Below are positions 10,153-18,844 of a stretch of DNA of 34,111 nt, piece after piece. The notes below the pieces were generated by a model. The model ran no database searches, was not told the origin of the DNA, and saw nothing but the letters and a program-made list of their open reading frames with translations. Each line of letters starts with the position of its first letter. The stretch's first letter is position 1. The translations under genes were made by a program, and so were the position numbers. The DNA comes from Burkholderiales bacterium (lineage in GTDB: Bacteria; Pseudomonadota; Gammaproteobacteria; Burkholderiales; Casimicrobiaceae): assembly GCA_020851255.1 (NCBI GenBank), contig JADZDA010000162.1, positions 1 to 34,111 of the forward strand, written 5' to 3'.

Positions 10153-11145
10153 CTACGCTCGGCCGGCGGCGTCGTGCGTGGCCCGGATCGCGGTCTCGAT
10201 CGCGGCGTCGGCGACGCGGATCGGCACGACGCAGCCGGGGCCGATCATCAGGCGGCGGCCGCCGGTCTGGTCGATCGCGTCGGTGACCTCGGCGCGGATC
10301 GCCGCCAGGTCGCCGCGGGCGAGCGGGCCGTTCTCGTTCAATCCGCCGACCAGCAGTCGCGCGGAGCGCTGCGCCGCTTCGCGCAGCGTGGGCCGGGCGA
10401 TCCGGTCGTGCCAGTTGATCATCTCGACCGGATAGCCGGCGAGGCGGTCGAAATGGATGTCGTCGCCGTGCACGTGGAGCATCGACAGCCGTGCGCGCCC
10501 GGCGAGCGCCTCCAGCACGCGCAGGTCGTAGCGGCGGCCGAATTCGTCGTGCTCGGCGTCCGAGAGCAGGCGATACGACGCGACCTGGGTCGCGTAGAAG
10601 ATCCCGTGCGCACCGGCGGCGAGCGCGTCGAGCGCGAACCGGATCGTGACCGCGGTGATCGCCTCCAGCGCGGCGTGGACCGCGTCCGGCGATCGGCGCA
10701 GGTCGGCGTAGAGCCGGTCGGTCGAGAGCTTGCGGGCGGTGGTGAGCGGCGTGAACACCGTCTGCAGGATCGGGACGCGGCCGCCCAGCGCCTTCGCGGT
10801 CGCGGCGAGCGCCTCGTTGGTGCGGCCGTAGCTGCCGCGCCTGACATCGAGGTCGCCGATCGCGCGCCAGTCGTCGGTGGTGCGCACGCGCGGGCCGACG
10901 ACGACGCGTGCGCCGTTCGCCTGCCCGTCGTAGGCGCTGACCGCGCCCCAGTCCTCGACGCCGTAGGTCCCCGACGGCATGAACTTGACGAGGTCGAAGT
11001 CCCAGCGCTGCTGCCAGGCGACCGAGTGCGCGGTCAGCACCCCCGGATCCTGGTCGTCGTCGGGGAAATGACGCCACAGCGCGATCGGGGGACGGTCGAC
11101 CGGCGCGCCCGAGAGGGCGGCGTCGACCCGTTGCCAATGGTCCAT
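10153..11145 (-). CDS. Uroporphyrinogen decarboxylase (URO-D) family protein
   Basis: A 330-residue TIM-barrel-type protein. It starts [13 protein letters not shown] with [12 protein letters not shown], the usual beginning of URO-D-family proteins outside haem synthesis. Other family-like segments are [52 protein letters not shown] and the C-terminal MIGPGCVVP. It is not a typical HemE and may act on another substrate or be methyltransferase-like. ATG 11143-11145 is chosen because AGGA lies five bases upstream; ATG 11149-11151 is an alternative. It heads a probable three-gene operon with the Bug receptor (70-base gap) and the dehydrogenase. Confidence 0.82.
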   Translation of the reverse strand: MDHWQRVDAALSGAPVDRPPIALWRHFPDDDQDPGVLTAHSVAWQQRWDFDLVKFMPSGTYGVEDWGAVSAYDGQANGARVVVGPRVRTTDDWRAIGDLDVRRGSYGRTNEALAATAKALGGRVPILQTVFTPLTTARKLSTDRLYADLRRSPDAVHAALEAITAVTIRFALDALAAGAHGIFYATQVASYRLLSDAEHDEFGRRYDLRVLEALAGRARLSMLHVHGDDIHFDRLAGYPVEMINWHDRIARPTLREAAQRSARLLVGGLNENGPLARGDLAAIRAEVTDAIDQTGGRRLMIGPGCVVPIRVADAAIETAIRATHDAAGRA

Positions 11146-11393
11146 CGACATCCTGGAGAGTCCGTGTTGTCGGGCGGCGCGAACAGCCGCCGGCCGGAAA
11201 GACCCGAAGTCTTGCACCGACTGCGCGGTCGGGCAACCGCGGCGTGCGCGCCGCGCACGGGCCCGCGCCGCGATCGGATGAGCGTTTTCGCGCTGCTTGT
11301 CGCTTCGGCGGACCGGTGCGAGACTGCGGGCCGCCGCCGCGCCCGCGTCACGCGACGGCGGATCGCACCGGCGACGCGTACGGAGAGTCCCCG

Positions 11394-12461
11394 ATGTCGT
11401 CCGAATGGGTCCGCGAGGCGGTGCGCCGGATCGAGCGCGATTACCAGCGTTCGGCCGATACGCACCTGGTGCTGGTCGATATGCCGGCGTTCCCGCGGTT
11501 GCGGCTCTACCTCAAGGACGAGGCCACGCATCCGACCGGCAGCCTCAAGCATCGCCTGGCCCGTTCGTTGTTCCTGTACGGGCTGTGCAACGGGTGGATC
11601 CGCGAGGGCACGACCATCGTCGAGGCCTCGTCGGGGAGCACGGCGGTGTCCGAGGCGTATTTCGCGCGGATGCTGGGATTGCCGTTCGTCGCGGTGATGC
11701 CGCGCGGGACCTCGCCGGCGAAGGTCGCGCAGATCGAGTTCTACGGCGGCCGCTGCCACCCGGTCGAGCGCGCCGACGGGGTCTACGCCGAGGCCGAGCG
11801 GCTCGCGCGCGAACTCGCCGGGCACTACATGGACCAGTTCACCTACGCGGAGCGGGCGACCGACTGGCGCGGCAACAACAACATCGCCGAGTCGATCTAC
11901 GCCCAGATGCGCGCGGAGCCGTACCCGGAGCCGCACTGGATCGTCGTGGGCGCCGGGACCGGCGGGACGTCGGCGACGATCGGCCGCTACATCCGCTACC
12001 ACGGCAACGCGACGCGGCTCGCGGTCGTCGATCCGGAACGCTCGGTGTTCCTCGATTACTGGCGCACCGGCGACGCGTCGCTCCGGTCGGCGGAAGGTTC
12101 CGACGTCGAAGGCATCGGCCGCCCGCGCGTCGAGCCCTCGTTCGTGCCCGGCGTCGTCGACCGGATGCTGCGCGTGCCCAACGCCGCGTCCTACGCCGCG
12201 ATGCGGGTGCTCGAGCGCCGGGTCGGGCGGAGCTACGGCGGTTCGACCGGAACCAACTTCTGCGGCGCGCTCGAGATCGCCTGCGAGATGGCCGCCGACG
12301 GCGTCGAAGGCTCGATCGTCACGCTCGCCTGCGACGCCGGTGATCGCTATCTCGACACGTATCGGGACGACCGCTGGCTCGCGCAGCACGGCTACGACAT
12401 CGCGCCGCAGGTCGAGCGGTTGGAGCGCGCCTGCGCGACCGGTATCTGGGCGTCCGGCTGA
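11394..12461 (+). CDS. PLP-dependent cysteine synthase-family enzyme (Cds1-like)
   Basis: A 355-residue fold-type II PLP enzyme. The Schiff-base lysine is K52 in [11 protein letters not shown]. The substrate-binding loop is [14 protein letters not shown] (77-90, cf. SSGST), the PLP phosphate loop is [10 protein letters not shown] (187-196), and STGTN (284-288) is near the C-terminus. The NNNIAES segment and the STGTN ending resemble Cds1-type cysteine desulfhydrases more than CysK/CysM, but the reaction is not proven. The ATG at 11394 has GGAGAG upstream. It is transcribed away from the URO-D gene; the 248-base gap between them shows no clear promoter. No cysteine-pathway genes are adjacent. 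Confidence 0.85.
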   Translation: MSSEWVREAVRRIERDYQRSADTHLVLVDMPAFPRLRLYLKDEATHPTGSLKHRLARSLFLYGLCNGWIREGTTIVEASSGSTAVSEAYFARMLGLPFVAVMPRGTSPAKVAQIEFYGGRCHPVERADGVYAEAERLARELAGHYMDQFTYAERATDWRGNNNIAESIYAQMRAEPYPEPHWIVVGAGTGGTSATIGRYIRYHGNATRLAVVDPERSVFLDYWRTGDASLRSAEGSDVEGIGRPRVEPSFVPGVVDRMLRVPNAASYAAMRVLERRVGRSYGGSTGTNFCGALEIACEMAADGVEGSIVTLACDAGDRYLDTYRDDRWLAQHGYDIAPQVERLERACATGIWASG

Positions 12462-12564
12462 CACCGACCCGTCGCGGACGGGCCGGTGCGGCCGGAGATC
12501 GGGTGCCCCGTCGGACGGAGCGGGGGAGGTGTCCCGCGACAGACCCGGGACGCCGGAGGCAGTC

Positions 12565-12641
12565 TGGTAGGCGCGATTGGACTCGAACCAACGACCCCCA
12601 CCATGTCAAGGTGGTGCTCTAACCAGCTGAGCTACGCGCCT
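12565..12641 (-). tRNA. tRNA-Val (anticodon GAC)
   Basis: A 77-base leftward cloverleaf. The acceptor arms are AGGCGCG (12641-12635) and CGCGCCT (12575-12569), with discriminator A and an encoded CCA (12567-12565). The anticodon stem CCACC/GGTGG carries the loop TTGACAT with anticodon GAC. The D arm has TAGCTCAGC and the T arm GGTTCGAGTCC. It stands alone between the PLP enzyme and the acetyltransferase-like gene, with its own -10 box. Confidence 0.96.
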
Positions 12642-12653
12642 GCGTAGCCTTCG

Positions 12654-12659
12654 ATTATA
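12654..12659 (-). promoter_or_regulatory. -10 element of tRNA-Val
   Basis: A perfect leftward TATAAT ends 12 bases before the tRNA 5' end. It sits in one of the few AT-rich spots of the region. The -35 region is not recognisable. Confidence 0.65.
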
Positions 12660-12701
12660 TCAGCGCGCCACCGCACCGCCAAATCGGCCCGGGCGGGACG
12701 G

Positions 12702-13460
12702 TCACGGCAGCCGGCGCAGGACCAGCGCGAGCGCGCCGATCATGAGCGGCTGGTGGACCATGTAGACGGCGAGGCCGTGGCGGCCCAGCCACCGCAGCGC
12801 GCGCGCGGCCCGGCCCCCGGCGGATGGAAGGCGCTGCGCGCGCGCGACCAGCGCGTGTCCCAGCGCGATGCCCGCGAACACCGCGCCCGCCCAGGGGAAC
12901 AGCGGCACGTAGTCCTCGGTGGCGGGCTTGCGGGTGGCGAAACCGATCCAGTCGAGCGCGCGGGTGTCGAACGCCGGGTGGGAGAGCGACAGTCCCGCCG
13001 CGATGACGACGGCGCCGATCGCGAGCGCGAGGCGCGGCCGGGCGACCACCGGCCATGCCGCGAGGCTCGCGACCGCGATGGCGTGGAGGATCCCGAAGCC
13101 GATCCAGCGCTCGGGGAACATCGCGCGGCTCGCCAGGCTGACGGCGATCGCGCAGGCGCCGATCGCCGCGAGGCGACGCAGGCGCCTGCCCGGTGCAACG
13201 CGCGCGCGCCATGCGAGCACGAGCGAGACGCCGACGAGCAGCAGGAACGTCGAGACGATGAGCGCCCTGGCGGACAGCCAGAACGCCGATCGCTCGAAGT
13301 CGTAGCGGGCGAGGCCGTAGAGCCGCAGATCGAACGCGAAGTGGTAGGCGATCATCGCGACGATCGCGATGCCGCGCCACGCGTCGATCGCCGGGAGGCG
13401 GGCGGCCGGCGCCGGGGCGCCGCCGGCCCGCCGCGGCTTCAGCGCGCCGCGCTGACCCAC
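12702..13460 (-). CDS. DUF1624-type multi-pass membrane protein (heparan-alpha-glucosaminide N-acetyltransferase family)
   Basis: A 252-residue inner-membrane protein with about seven hydrophobic segments. The signature near the N-terminus, PAIDAWRGIAIVAMIAYHFAFDL, matches the start of DUF1624/HGSNAT-like acyltransferases, where R and the helix-one histidine are conserved. A later VYMVHQPLMIGALAL segment fits the last helices. The acyl acceptor is unknown. The start at 13460 overlaps the gspN end by 22 bases, so it is probably translated from the secretion-gene message, although a role in secretion is not indicated. Confidence 0.8.
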   Translation of the reverse strand: MGQRGALKPRRAGGAPAPAARLPAIDAWRGIAIVAMIAYHFAFDLRLYGLARYDFERSAFWLSARALIVSTFLLLVGVSLVLAWRARVAPGRRLRRLAAIGACAIAVSLASRAMFPERWIGFGILHAIAVASLAAWPVVARPRLALAIGAVVIAAGLSLSHPAFDTRALDWIGFATRKPATEDYVPLFPWAGAVFAGIALGHALVARAQRLPSAGGRAARALRWLGRHGLAVYMVHQPLMIGALALVLRRLP

Positions 13461-14194
13461 TGCAGCCGCACCGCCCCGTTCGCGTCGGGCTGACCCAGCT
13501 TCGCGAGCACGCGCGCGACCGCATCGCCGGCGCCCGGGCGCGGCGCGAGCATCGCGTCGAGGCTGATCCCGCGCGGGTCGAGCACCATGTCGCCGGCGAT
13601 CGCCGCGTCACCGCCGCTGCCTTCTATGCGGCCGGCGAGTCCGGCGCCGCGCGGGACGAAGTTGCCGGTCACCGTCCCGAACGACAGTGCGCTGCCGTCG
13701 GCGGACGCCATCCGCGCGCGATCCCAGCGGACCAGCAGGCCGCCGCGTCCACCGGCGGTGTCCACCGCGACGTCGCCGGCCTCGAGCCGCATGTCGCCGC
13801 CGAACGCGAGCGGCGTGCCCGCGCGGAACGCGCCTTCGAGCACGGTCGCCGGCAGGTCGATCGCCAGCCGCTGCGCCGCGAAGCCGCCGCGCGTGATCCT
13901 GAGCGTGCCGCGCGGCGTGTCGCGGCCGGCCTGCGGCTCGAGTTCCAGCTCGACCTCGCCGCGGACGAGCGGCGCGGCCTTCAGCCGCCACGACACCGGG
14001 ATGCGCCAGCGCCCGTCGGGACTGGTCAGGACACCGCGGCCGTCCCAGATCGTGCCCTGGGGCTCGATCACGCGGACCGCGTCGCCGGTCGCGAGCGACA
14101 GGCGCTGGGCGAGCCAGGACGCCGGCGCCTGGAGCGCGAGCACGACGACGGCGATGACCAGGAGGAACATGACGAGTGCTGCGAGGCGACCCAT
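13439..14194 (-). CDS. gspN: Type II secretion system protein N
   Basis: A 251-residue protein with one N-terminal membrane helix (about 5-22) and a large periplasmic part, matching GspN in position and in the motif QGTIWDGRGVL (about 45-55) with a repeated beta-rich region after it. GspN is an accessory inner-membrane component of unclear function, present only in some type II systems. The ATG at 14192-14194 follows the gspM stop after seven bases; the open frame upstream is a gspM shadow. It is the last gsp gene of this run. Confidence 0.85.
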   Translation of the reverse strand: MGRLAALVMFLLVIAVVVLALQAPASWLAQRLSLATGDAVRVIEPQGTIWDGRGVLTSPDGRWRIPVSWRLKAAPLVRGEVELELEPQAGRDTPRGTLRITRGGFAAQRLAIDLPATVLEGAFRAGTPLAFGGDMRLEAGDVAVDTAGGRGGLLVRWDRARMASADGSALSFGTVTGNFVPRGAGLAGRIEGSGGDAAIAGDMVLDPRGISLDAMLAPRPGAGDAVARVLAKLGQPDANGAVRLQWVSAAR

Positions 14195-14201
14195 GGCGGA
14201 C

Positions 14202-14672
14202 CTATCGGGCGAGCACGAGCTCGGCGCGCACGCGGCCGGGCTCGACGCGGGGGAGGATCGTCGCTTCCGCGACGTGGAGCGCCTGGTCGCGCGCGAGGGC
14301 GTCGACCAGACCGACGAGTTCTTCGAAGCGCACCGACGGGAGCGTGAGCGTCGCGCGCGAGGCGGTCCCGGCGACGGTCGCGTCCGTGGCGCCGATGCGC
14401 CGCTGTACGAGCGCGGCGCGGATCCCCGCGTCGGCGGCGCCTTGCGCGGGCGCGGCCCGGCGTGCCTGCGCCACGGACGCGTCCACACGGGCCTGTGCGA
14501 GTCGCTGCGCCGCGCGCTCGGCGTCGCGGGCGCCGCGCCCGAGGTCGGGCGCGAACGGCCCGGCGATCGCCGCCCAGGCGAGCGTGACGACCAGCCCGAG
14601 CGCGCCCGCGGCGACGAATGTCCGCTCGCGCGGCGCGAGCCGCACCCAGTGGACGGAGAGCGCGTGCGCCAT
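14202..14672 (-). CDS. gspM: Type II secretion system protein M
   Basis: A 156-residue protein with a short cytoplasmic start, one membrane helix (about 19-41), an Ala/Arg-rich coiled coil, and a C-terminal ferredoxin-like periplasmic domain (RATLTLPSVRFEELVGLVDAL). GspM binds GspL and helps anchor the ATPase platform. The ATG at 14670-14672 is two bases behind the gspL stop. Length is normal for GspM (150-180). Sequence conservation in this family is low, so order and topology carry part of the call. Confidence 0.85.
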   Translation of the reverse strand: MAHALSVHWVRLAPRERTFVAAGALGLVVTLAWAAIAGPFAPDLGRGARDAERAAQRLAQARVDASVAQARRAAPAQGAADAGIRAALVQRRIGATDATVAGTASRATLTLPSVRFEELVGLVDALARDQALHVAEATILPRVEPGRVRAELVLAR

Positions 14673-14674
14673 CG

Positions 14675-15871
14675 TCAGGGCCCCGGAGACACCGCGACGC
14701 GCGTTCCGCCGGCGACCGGCGCGGCGAGCGGGCGCAGGCCCGCCCGCGCGAGGTCGTGCACGACGCGCGACGCCTGCTTTTCGCCCAGGCCGGCGAGGTC
14801 GGCGGTGAGGCGTCCGTCGGCGTAGGCGAGACGCCGCACGCTGCCCGGCGGGAGCGCGGCGAGGGTCGTTGCGGACCGGGACAGCAGCGGCAGCAGGTCG
14901 CCGTCCGCCGCGCGACCGGAGGCATGCGCGGCCGCGGACGCGCGCCGGGCGAGCGCCGCGGCGGCCGAATTCGCATCGGTCGCCTCGATACCGGATTCGC
15001 GGGCGAGTGCGACGATCGCGCGCTCCGACTGGACCACGGCGAATCGGTCGCGCGCCCAGACGCCGTAGCTGCCCAGGACCTGGACCGCGAGCGCCGCGAC
15101 GATCCAGAGGACCGCGGGCGCGTAGGCGCGCATCGCCGGTGCGCGCGGGCGTGCGTCCGGCGCCGAGGTTCCGGCGAGCAGGTCCGGCGCACGGGTCCAC
15201 GCGTCCGCCGGTCGCTCGTCGATCGTCCAGGGCTTCCCGGCCGCGTAGCGCACGCCCGGGCGCTTCTCCAGGCGCGTGATGTCGAGCGGTGCATCCACGA
15301 CGATGACGATCGGCGCCGCATCGGAGGGCGCAGCTCGTTCGAGCGCCGCCCCGAGTTCCGCGGGCAGCGACCCGTCGTCCGCCGGTCCGCCGGTCGCGAA
15401 CGCGCTGCCGTCGGCGCGGCGGACGAATCCGCGTCCCTGGGTGTCGACGCACCAGTGCCACCGCCGGTCGTCGTCGACGAGGTCGGGTTCGGCGATGATG
15501 CGGTGGAACTTCGGCGTGCGCGCGGCCAGCCAGTCCATCGTAGCGCGATCGACCACCCGCGCGAGCGTCGGTCCGCCGCCGCGCGGAGCCGGCGCGCAGA
15601 CCCGGACATCGCCGGCGCCGGCCGCGAGCTGGTCCTCGAGCGCGTAGGCGACCGCCGACGCGCGGCGCGACTCGGACAGCGGCGGCAGCGCGACCGCGAT
15701 CAGGCGGACCGTATCGGCACCGAGCACCGCCTCGACGCGGTCGGCCGGCGGCCAGCGTTCCGGCGGTCCGCTGCCACGCTCGACCGGACGTCCATCGCCC
15801 CCGACGCGCCACCAATCCGACGCCGCGGACGGGTCGAACGGCGAAGGCAGGCGGACACGCAGGGTATTCAT
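14675..15871 (-). CDS. gspL: Type II secretion system protein L
   Basis: A 398-residue bitopic protein. The N-terminal cytoplasmic actin-like part (about 1-240), which binds the ATPase GspE in other systems, begins MNTLRVRLPSP and includes the block YALEDQLAAG (76-85). One membrane helix (about 250-271) and a periplasmic ferredoxin-like domain follow. Length is typical. It is separated from gspK by 92 bases. A TACACT sequence (15885-15880) ends eight bases before the ATG, so a separate promoter is possible. No gspE is present in the window to partner it. Confidence 0.9.
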   Translation of the reverse strand: MNTLRVRLPSPFDPSAASDWWRVGGDGRPVERGSGPPERWPPADRVEAVLGADTVRLIAVALPPLSESRRASAVAYALEDQLAAGAGDVRVCAPAPRGGGPTLARVVDRATMDWLAARTPKFHRIIAEPDLVDDDRRWHWCVDTQGRGFVRRADGSAFATGGPADDGSLPAELGAALERAAPSDAAPIVIVVDAPLDITRLEKRPGVRYAAGKPWTIDERPADAWTRAPDLLAGTSAPDARPRAPAMRAYAPAVLWIVAALAVQVLGSYGVWARDRFAVVQSERAIVALARESGIEATDANSAAAALARRASAAAHASGRAADGDLLPLLSRSATTLAALPPGSVRRLAYADGRLTADLAGLGEKQASRVVHDLARAGLRPLAAPVAGGTRVAVSPGP

Positions 15872-15963
15872 CGCACGCGAGTGTAGAACCTATCCCACCG
15901 TCACGCACGCGACGCGGAGATCGGTTCCGATCCGGTGCGCGGACCCGGATGGCCGGGAACGGT

Positions 15964-16926
15964 TCATTCGACGATCTGCCAGACGATCGTCGCCGCCCCG
16001 TTGTCGGCGCGCGCGATCAAGGCCTCGGAGCGCGCGCTCGCGACGCCCTGGCGCGCCCGAACGCTGACGAGGAAATGGCGGCTCGACACCGCGAGACCGC
16101 GCGGATCGTCGATCTCGGCGCCCGCCGCGCGCATCCTCGTCCGGAAATCGTCGAGACTCGTGAACGGGCGATCGGCACGCGACGCGGCGAGCACGACGAG
16201 CGCTTCGGCGGGGAGTTCCGGCGCGACGGCACCGAGGATCCCGGCGGACGCGGTGTTCACGTTGAGCGCGGCGTCGGCGGGCAGCGCGACCAGGTCGTCC
16301 GCGAGGCGCGAGGCCGCGACCGCGGCGGCGCCGCGGACGAACGCCAGCTCGGCCGCGCGAACCATCGGCGCGTTCGCCGCGAGCCGGCGTTCGCCCGCGT
16401 AGGCATCGTCCTCGGCGCCATGCTCCCGGGGCAGCGCGTCGGCGTCGATCCAGTCGGCGAGCGCGTCGACGAACGCCGGGTCGACGCCGCGGCGGGCCGC
16501 GAGCCGCGCCAACCGGGCCTGCGTCGCGATCGCGGCCGCGTCTCCGGCGACGATCGCGTTGACATTGATCCGCGACTGCGCATCGATGATCCGCCCTTCG
16601 ACGCTGCCGCCTTCGACCGGCGTGGGCGGCAACGGGACCGCCCAGGGTTCGCCCGGATGGTCGATGCCGCCCCGCGCCGCGTCGGCGGCGAGCACGCCGG
16701 CGGCCCAGTGGATCGCGGCGGTCGCGAGCGACACCGCGCGCGCGTGGTCGCGCCGGCCCTCGAAGGACGCCAGCCGCCGCATCGACTCCACCGTCATCGC
16801 GGTCGCGGCCGCGGCCGCGATCGCGGCGACGAGCATGGCGACGACCAGCGCCGCGCCGCGCGGTCGATGCCTGCCGAGGGCGGGGCGGGAGCGCCGCCGC
16901 ATTGCGCGGCCGGGGATCGGCGTCAT
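15964..16926 (-). CDS. gspK: Type II secretion minor pseudopilin K
   Basis: A 320-residue protein, the largest pseudopilin and the tip of the pseudopilus with GspI and GspJ. A basic leader ends at G24 (RPRG|AALVVAML). As usual for GspK, the residue at +5 is not glutamate. A hydrophobic helix follows, then a large domain with the conserved SRINVNAI block (about 118-125), DWIDAD, and NVNTAS in the alpha-domain. Its ATG overlaps the gspJ stop by four bases. Confidence 0.93.
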   Translation of the reverse strand: MTPIPGRAMRRRSRPALGRHRPRGAALVVAMLVAAIAAAAATAMTVESMRRLASFEGRRDHARAVSLATAAIHWAAGVLAADAARGGIDHPGEPWAVPLPPTPVEGGSVEGRIIDAQSRINVNAIVAGDAAAIATQARLARLAARRGVDPAFVDALADWIDADALPREHGAEDDAYAGERRLAANAPMVRAAELAFVRGAAAVAASRLADDLVALPADAALNVNTASAGILGAVAPELPAEALVVLAASRADRPFTSLDDFRTRMRAAGAEIDDPRGLAVSSRHFLVSVRARQGVASARSEALIARADNGAATIVWQIVE

Positions 16927-17507
16927 CGCAGCACGATCCAGCGGTCGATCGAGCCGCCCTCGGCCAGCGTGAGCCGCACGATCACCGCGCGCGGCAGGCC
17001 GTCGCGGCCCGGGGGCGGCCAGCGGTCGACCCAGCGGCCGCCGCCGTCGGCGTGCCGCAGCGCGAACGCCTCGATCCGGTCGACCATCGCGTAGGCGGCG
17101 ACCGGGTCCGCGTCGATGCGGTCGAGGCTCGACCAGGCCAGCAATTCCAGCGTGCCCGCGCGCAGCCGGTAGCCGACCCGCTCCCCGGCGGCGAGCGGAT
17201 CGGTCGCCTCGATCCCTGCGCGCGAGAACGCGAGCTCGGTGTTTCCGGCGGCGTCGGGTGCGGCCTGCAAGGCGGGCGAGCGTCCCGCCGCGGTGCGGAC
17301 GGCGCGCGGAACCGCCGCGCGCAGGTCGGCCTCGATGCGGGCGATCGTCGTGTCGAGCGCCTGCCAGCGCGCCGCCTCGTCCATGAGCCGCGCTTCGCCG
17401 TCGGCGAGGGCCGCGGTGGCCCGCCAGGCGAACGTGGCGAACAACGCGAGGATCGCGAGCGCGACCAGCGTCTCGACCAGCGTGTAGCCGCCGGGCCGGC
17501 GACTCAT
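16923..17507 (-). CDS. gspJ: Type II secretion minor pseudopilin J
   Basis: A 194-residue pseudopilin. The short leader MSRRPGG is cut before YTLVE (G7|Y8, glutamate at +5), followed by a hydrophobic helix (VETLVALAILALFATFAWRA) and the GspJ-type globular domain with ending IVRLTLAEGGSIDRWIVLR. It overlaps gspI (ATGA, 17504-17507) and gspK (16923-16926), indicating tight translational coupling. The frame is open further upstream, but that part is the gspI shadow. Confidence 0.92.
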   Translation of the reverse strand: MSRRPGGYTLVETLVALAILALFATFAWRATAALADGEARLMDEAARWQALDTTIARIEADLRAAVPRAVRTAAGRSPALQAAPDAAGNTELAFSRAGIEATDPLAAGERVGYRLRAGTLELLAWSSLDRIDADPVAAYAMVDRIEAFALRHADGGGRWVDRWPPPGRDGLPRAVIVRLTLAEGGSIDRWIVLR

Positions 17508-17896
17508 CGTGCGCGTCCGGCCGCGAGGTAGCCGGTCAGGCTCGCGAGCACGTAGGACGGCGAGTCGGCCGCGGCGACCTCGACGTCGATGCGGCGGAAC
17601 GCCGGATGCGGCGTGCCGCCGACGCGCTCGCGCCACACGAACGCGACCCCCGCCTGTTCCGCCGACCCGGAACGCTCGGCGGGCGGCGAGGGTTCGGCCG
17701 CGAGTTCGGCGGCGGCCAGCCGATTCTGCGCGACCCACAGCGCGAGCGTGCGCGCCTTGAGCGTGCCCGCGCCGTCGGCGGACTGCGCCAGCGCGCGCAG
17801 TCCCGCGGTCAGGGCGACCGCGACGATCGCCAGCGCGACCAGGATCTCGACCAGCGTGAACCCGGCCGCCGGCGTCCGCGCGCGCGGTCCGGTCAT
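17504..17896 (-). CDS. gspI: Type II secretion minor pseudopilin I
   Basis: A 130-residue pseudopilin. The leader MTGPRARTPAAG is cleaved before FTLVE (G12|F13, glutamate at +5). The hydrophobic helix runs to about 33, followed by ALWVAQNRLAAAEL, the block typical of GspI. Length is normal (about 120-130). It overlaps gspH by four bases at its start and gspJ by four at its end. It forms the tip complex with GspJ and GspK. Confidence 0.93.
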   Translation of the reverse strand: MTGPRARTPAAGFTLVEILVALAIVAVALTAGLRALAQSADGAGTLKARTLALWVAQNRLAAAELAAEPSPPAERSGSAEQAGVAFVWRERVGGTPHPAFRRIDVEVAAADSPSYVLASLTGYLAAGRAR

Positions 17897-18411
17897 GGCA
17901 TCGGCGCGACGGCGACGCGATGGAGGATGTCGACGTCGATCCGCCAGCGACGGCCGGCGCCGGTGATCTGCCAGGTCGCCGGGTGGTTGCGCCCGGTCGC
18001 GCGGAACGGCACGACCGCGGCCGGATCGATCGCGCGTCCGGCCAGCACGACCGACGAGAACGCGTGTCCGTCGGGGAGCGCCCTCGGTGCGAGCAGCGGA
18101 TCGTCGGTGACCGGGACCCACGCGGGGGACGACGACTCGCGGCGCCAGAATCGCCAGCCGTCCGTTCCGAGGCTGACGCCCAGGTCCTCGTGGCGCCATT
18201 GCGCGCGCTGCGCGGCGTGCGCGACGGCGCCGGCGAACGCCTCGGCCGCGCGCCGCCCCTGCGGGTCCGCGCCGCGCCACAGCGTCCACGCGGCCGCGGT
18301 TCCGATGGCGATGATGGCGATCACGACCAGGATCTCGACCAGCGTGAGGCCCCGCGGACGCGGGCGCGCCGCGAGGGGCGGCGACCGGCCGGCGCCGATC
18401 CGGGATCCCAC
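17893..18411 (-). CDS. gspH: Type II secretion minor pseudopilin H (GTG start)
   Basis: A 172-residue pseudopilin. After a long basic leader of 21 residues comes the processing site G21|L22 with LTLVE (glutamate at +5), a hydrophobic helix (ILVVIAIIAIGTAAAW), and a GspH/FimT-like domain. GTG at 18409-18411 is the only usable start between the upstream stop-free region and the processing site. It overlaps gspG by 91 bases, unlike the four-base overlaps in the rest of the cluster. Either gspG is extended or one start or stop is not what it seems. Confidence 0.85.
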   Translation of the reverse strand: MGSRIGAGRSPPLAARPRPRGLTLVEILVVIAIIAIGTAAAWTLWRGADPQGRRAAEAFAGAVAHAAQRAQWRHEDLGVSLGTDGWRFWRRESSSPAWVPVTDDPLLAPRALPDGHAFSSVVLAGRAIDPAAVVPFRATGRNHPATWQITGAGRRWRIDVDILHRVAVAPMP

Positions 18412-18842
18412 GAGCCCAGGTCGGCGTCGGCGCCGCTGCCGCCGGCCTCGCCGTCCGCGCCGAGCGTGTAGACGTCGATCTCGCCCTTGAGGCCGGGTTG
18501 CACGTAGAGATACGGCCGGCCCCACGGATCCCTGGGCACGCGCTCGAGGTAGCCGTCCGGCTTCCAGTTCGACGGCACCGGCGCCGTCTCGGGGCGGACG
18601 GACAGCGCGGCCAGTCCCTGGTCGGTCGTCGGGTAACGGCCGTTGTCGAGGCGATAGAGCTTGAGCGCGCCGACGATCGCGGCGATGTCCGCCTTCGCGG
18701 CGACGCGCCGGGCGTCGTCGGGCCGTTCGAGCACCCGCGGCACGACCAGCGCCGCGAGCACGCCGAGGATCACGATGACCACCATGATCTCGATCAGCGT
18801 GAATCCCGACGTCGTCGCCGGTCCGCCGCGGGGCGTGTCCAT
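18321..18842 (-). CDS. gspG: Type II secretion major pseudopilin G
   Basis: A 173-residue protein forming the shaft of the pseudopilus. The leader ends at G13, before FTLIEIMVVIVILG (glutamate at +5). Family blocks DNGRYPTTDQGLAAL, DPWGRPYLYVQPG and the calcium-site region TLGADGEAGG(S)GADADLGSWD follow. GspG normally ends right after SWD-like residues (146 here). This frame continues for 27 Pro/Arg/Ser-rich residues that overlap gspH. It begins at ATG 18840-18842, immediately behind a TATAAT-containing palindrome. Confidence 0.93.
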   Translation of the reverse strand: MDTPRGGPATTSGFTLIEIMVVIVILGVLAALVVPRVLERPDDARRVAAKADIAAIVGALKLYRLDNGRYPTTDQGLAALSVRPETAPVPSNWKPDGYLERVPRDPWGRPYLYVQPGLKGEIDVYTLGADGEAGGSGADADLGSWDPGSAPAGRRPSRRARVRGASRWSRSWS

Positions 18843-18844
18843 CG

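Noticed and set aside
17893-18525. gspH as a pseudogene or frameshifted gene because of its long upstream frame
   Set aside because: From GTG 18411 onward the processing site, helix and domain are intact. The upstream part is a gspG shadow.
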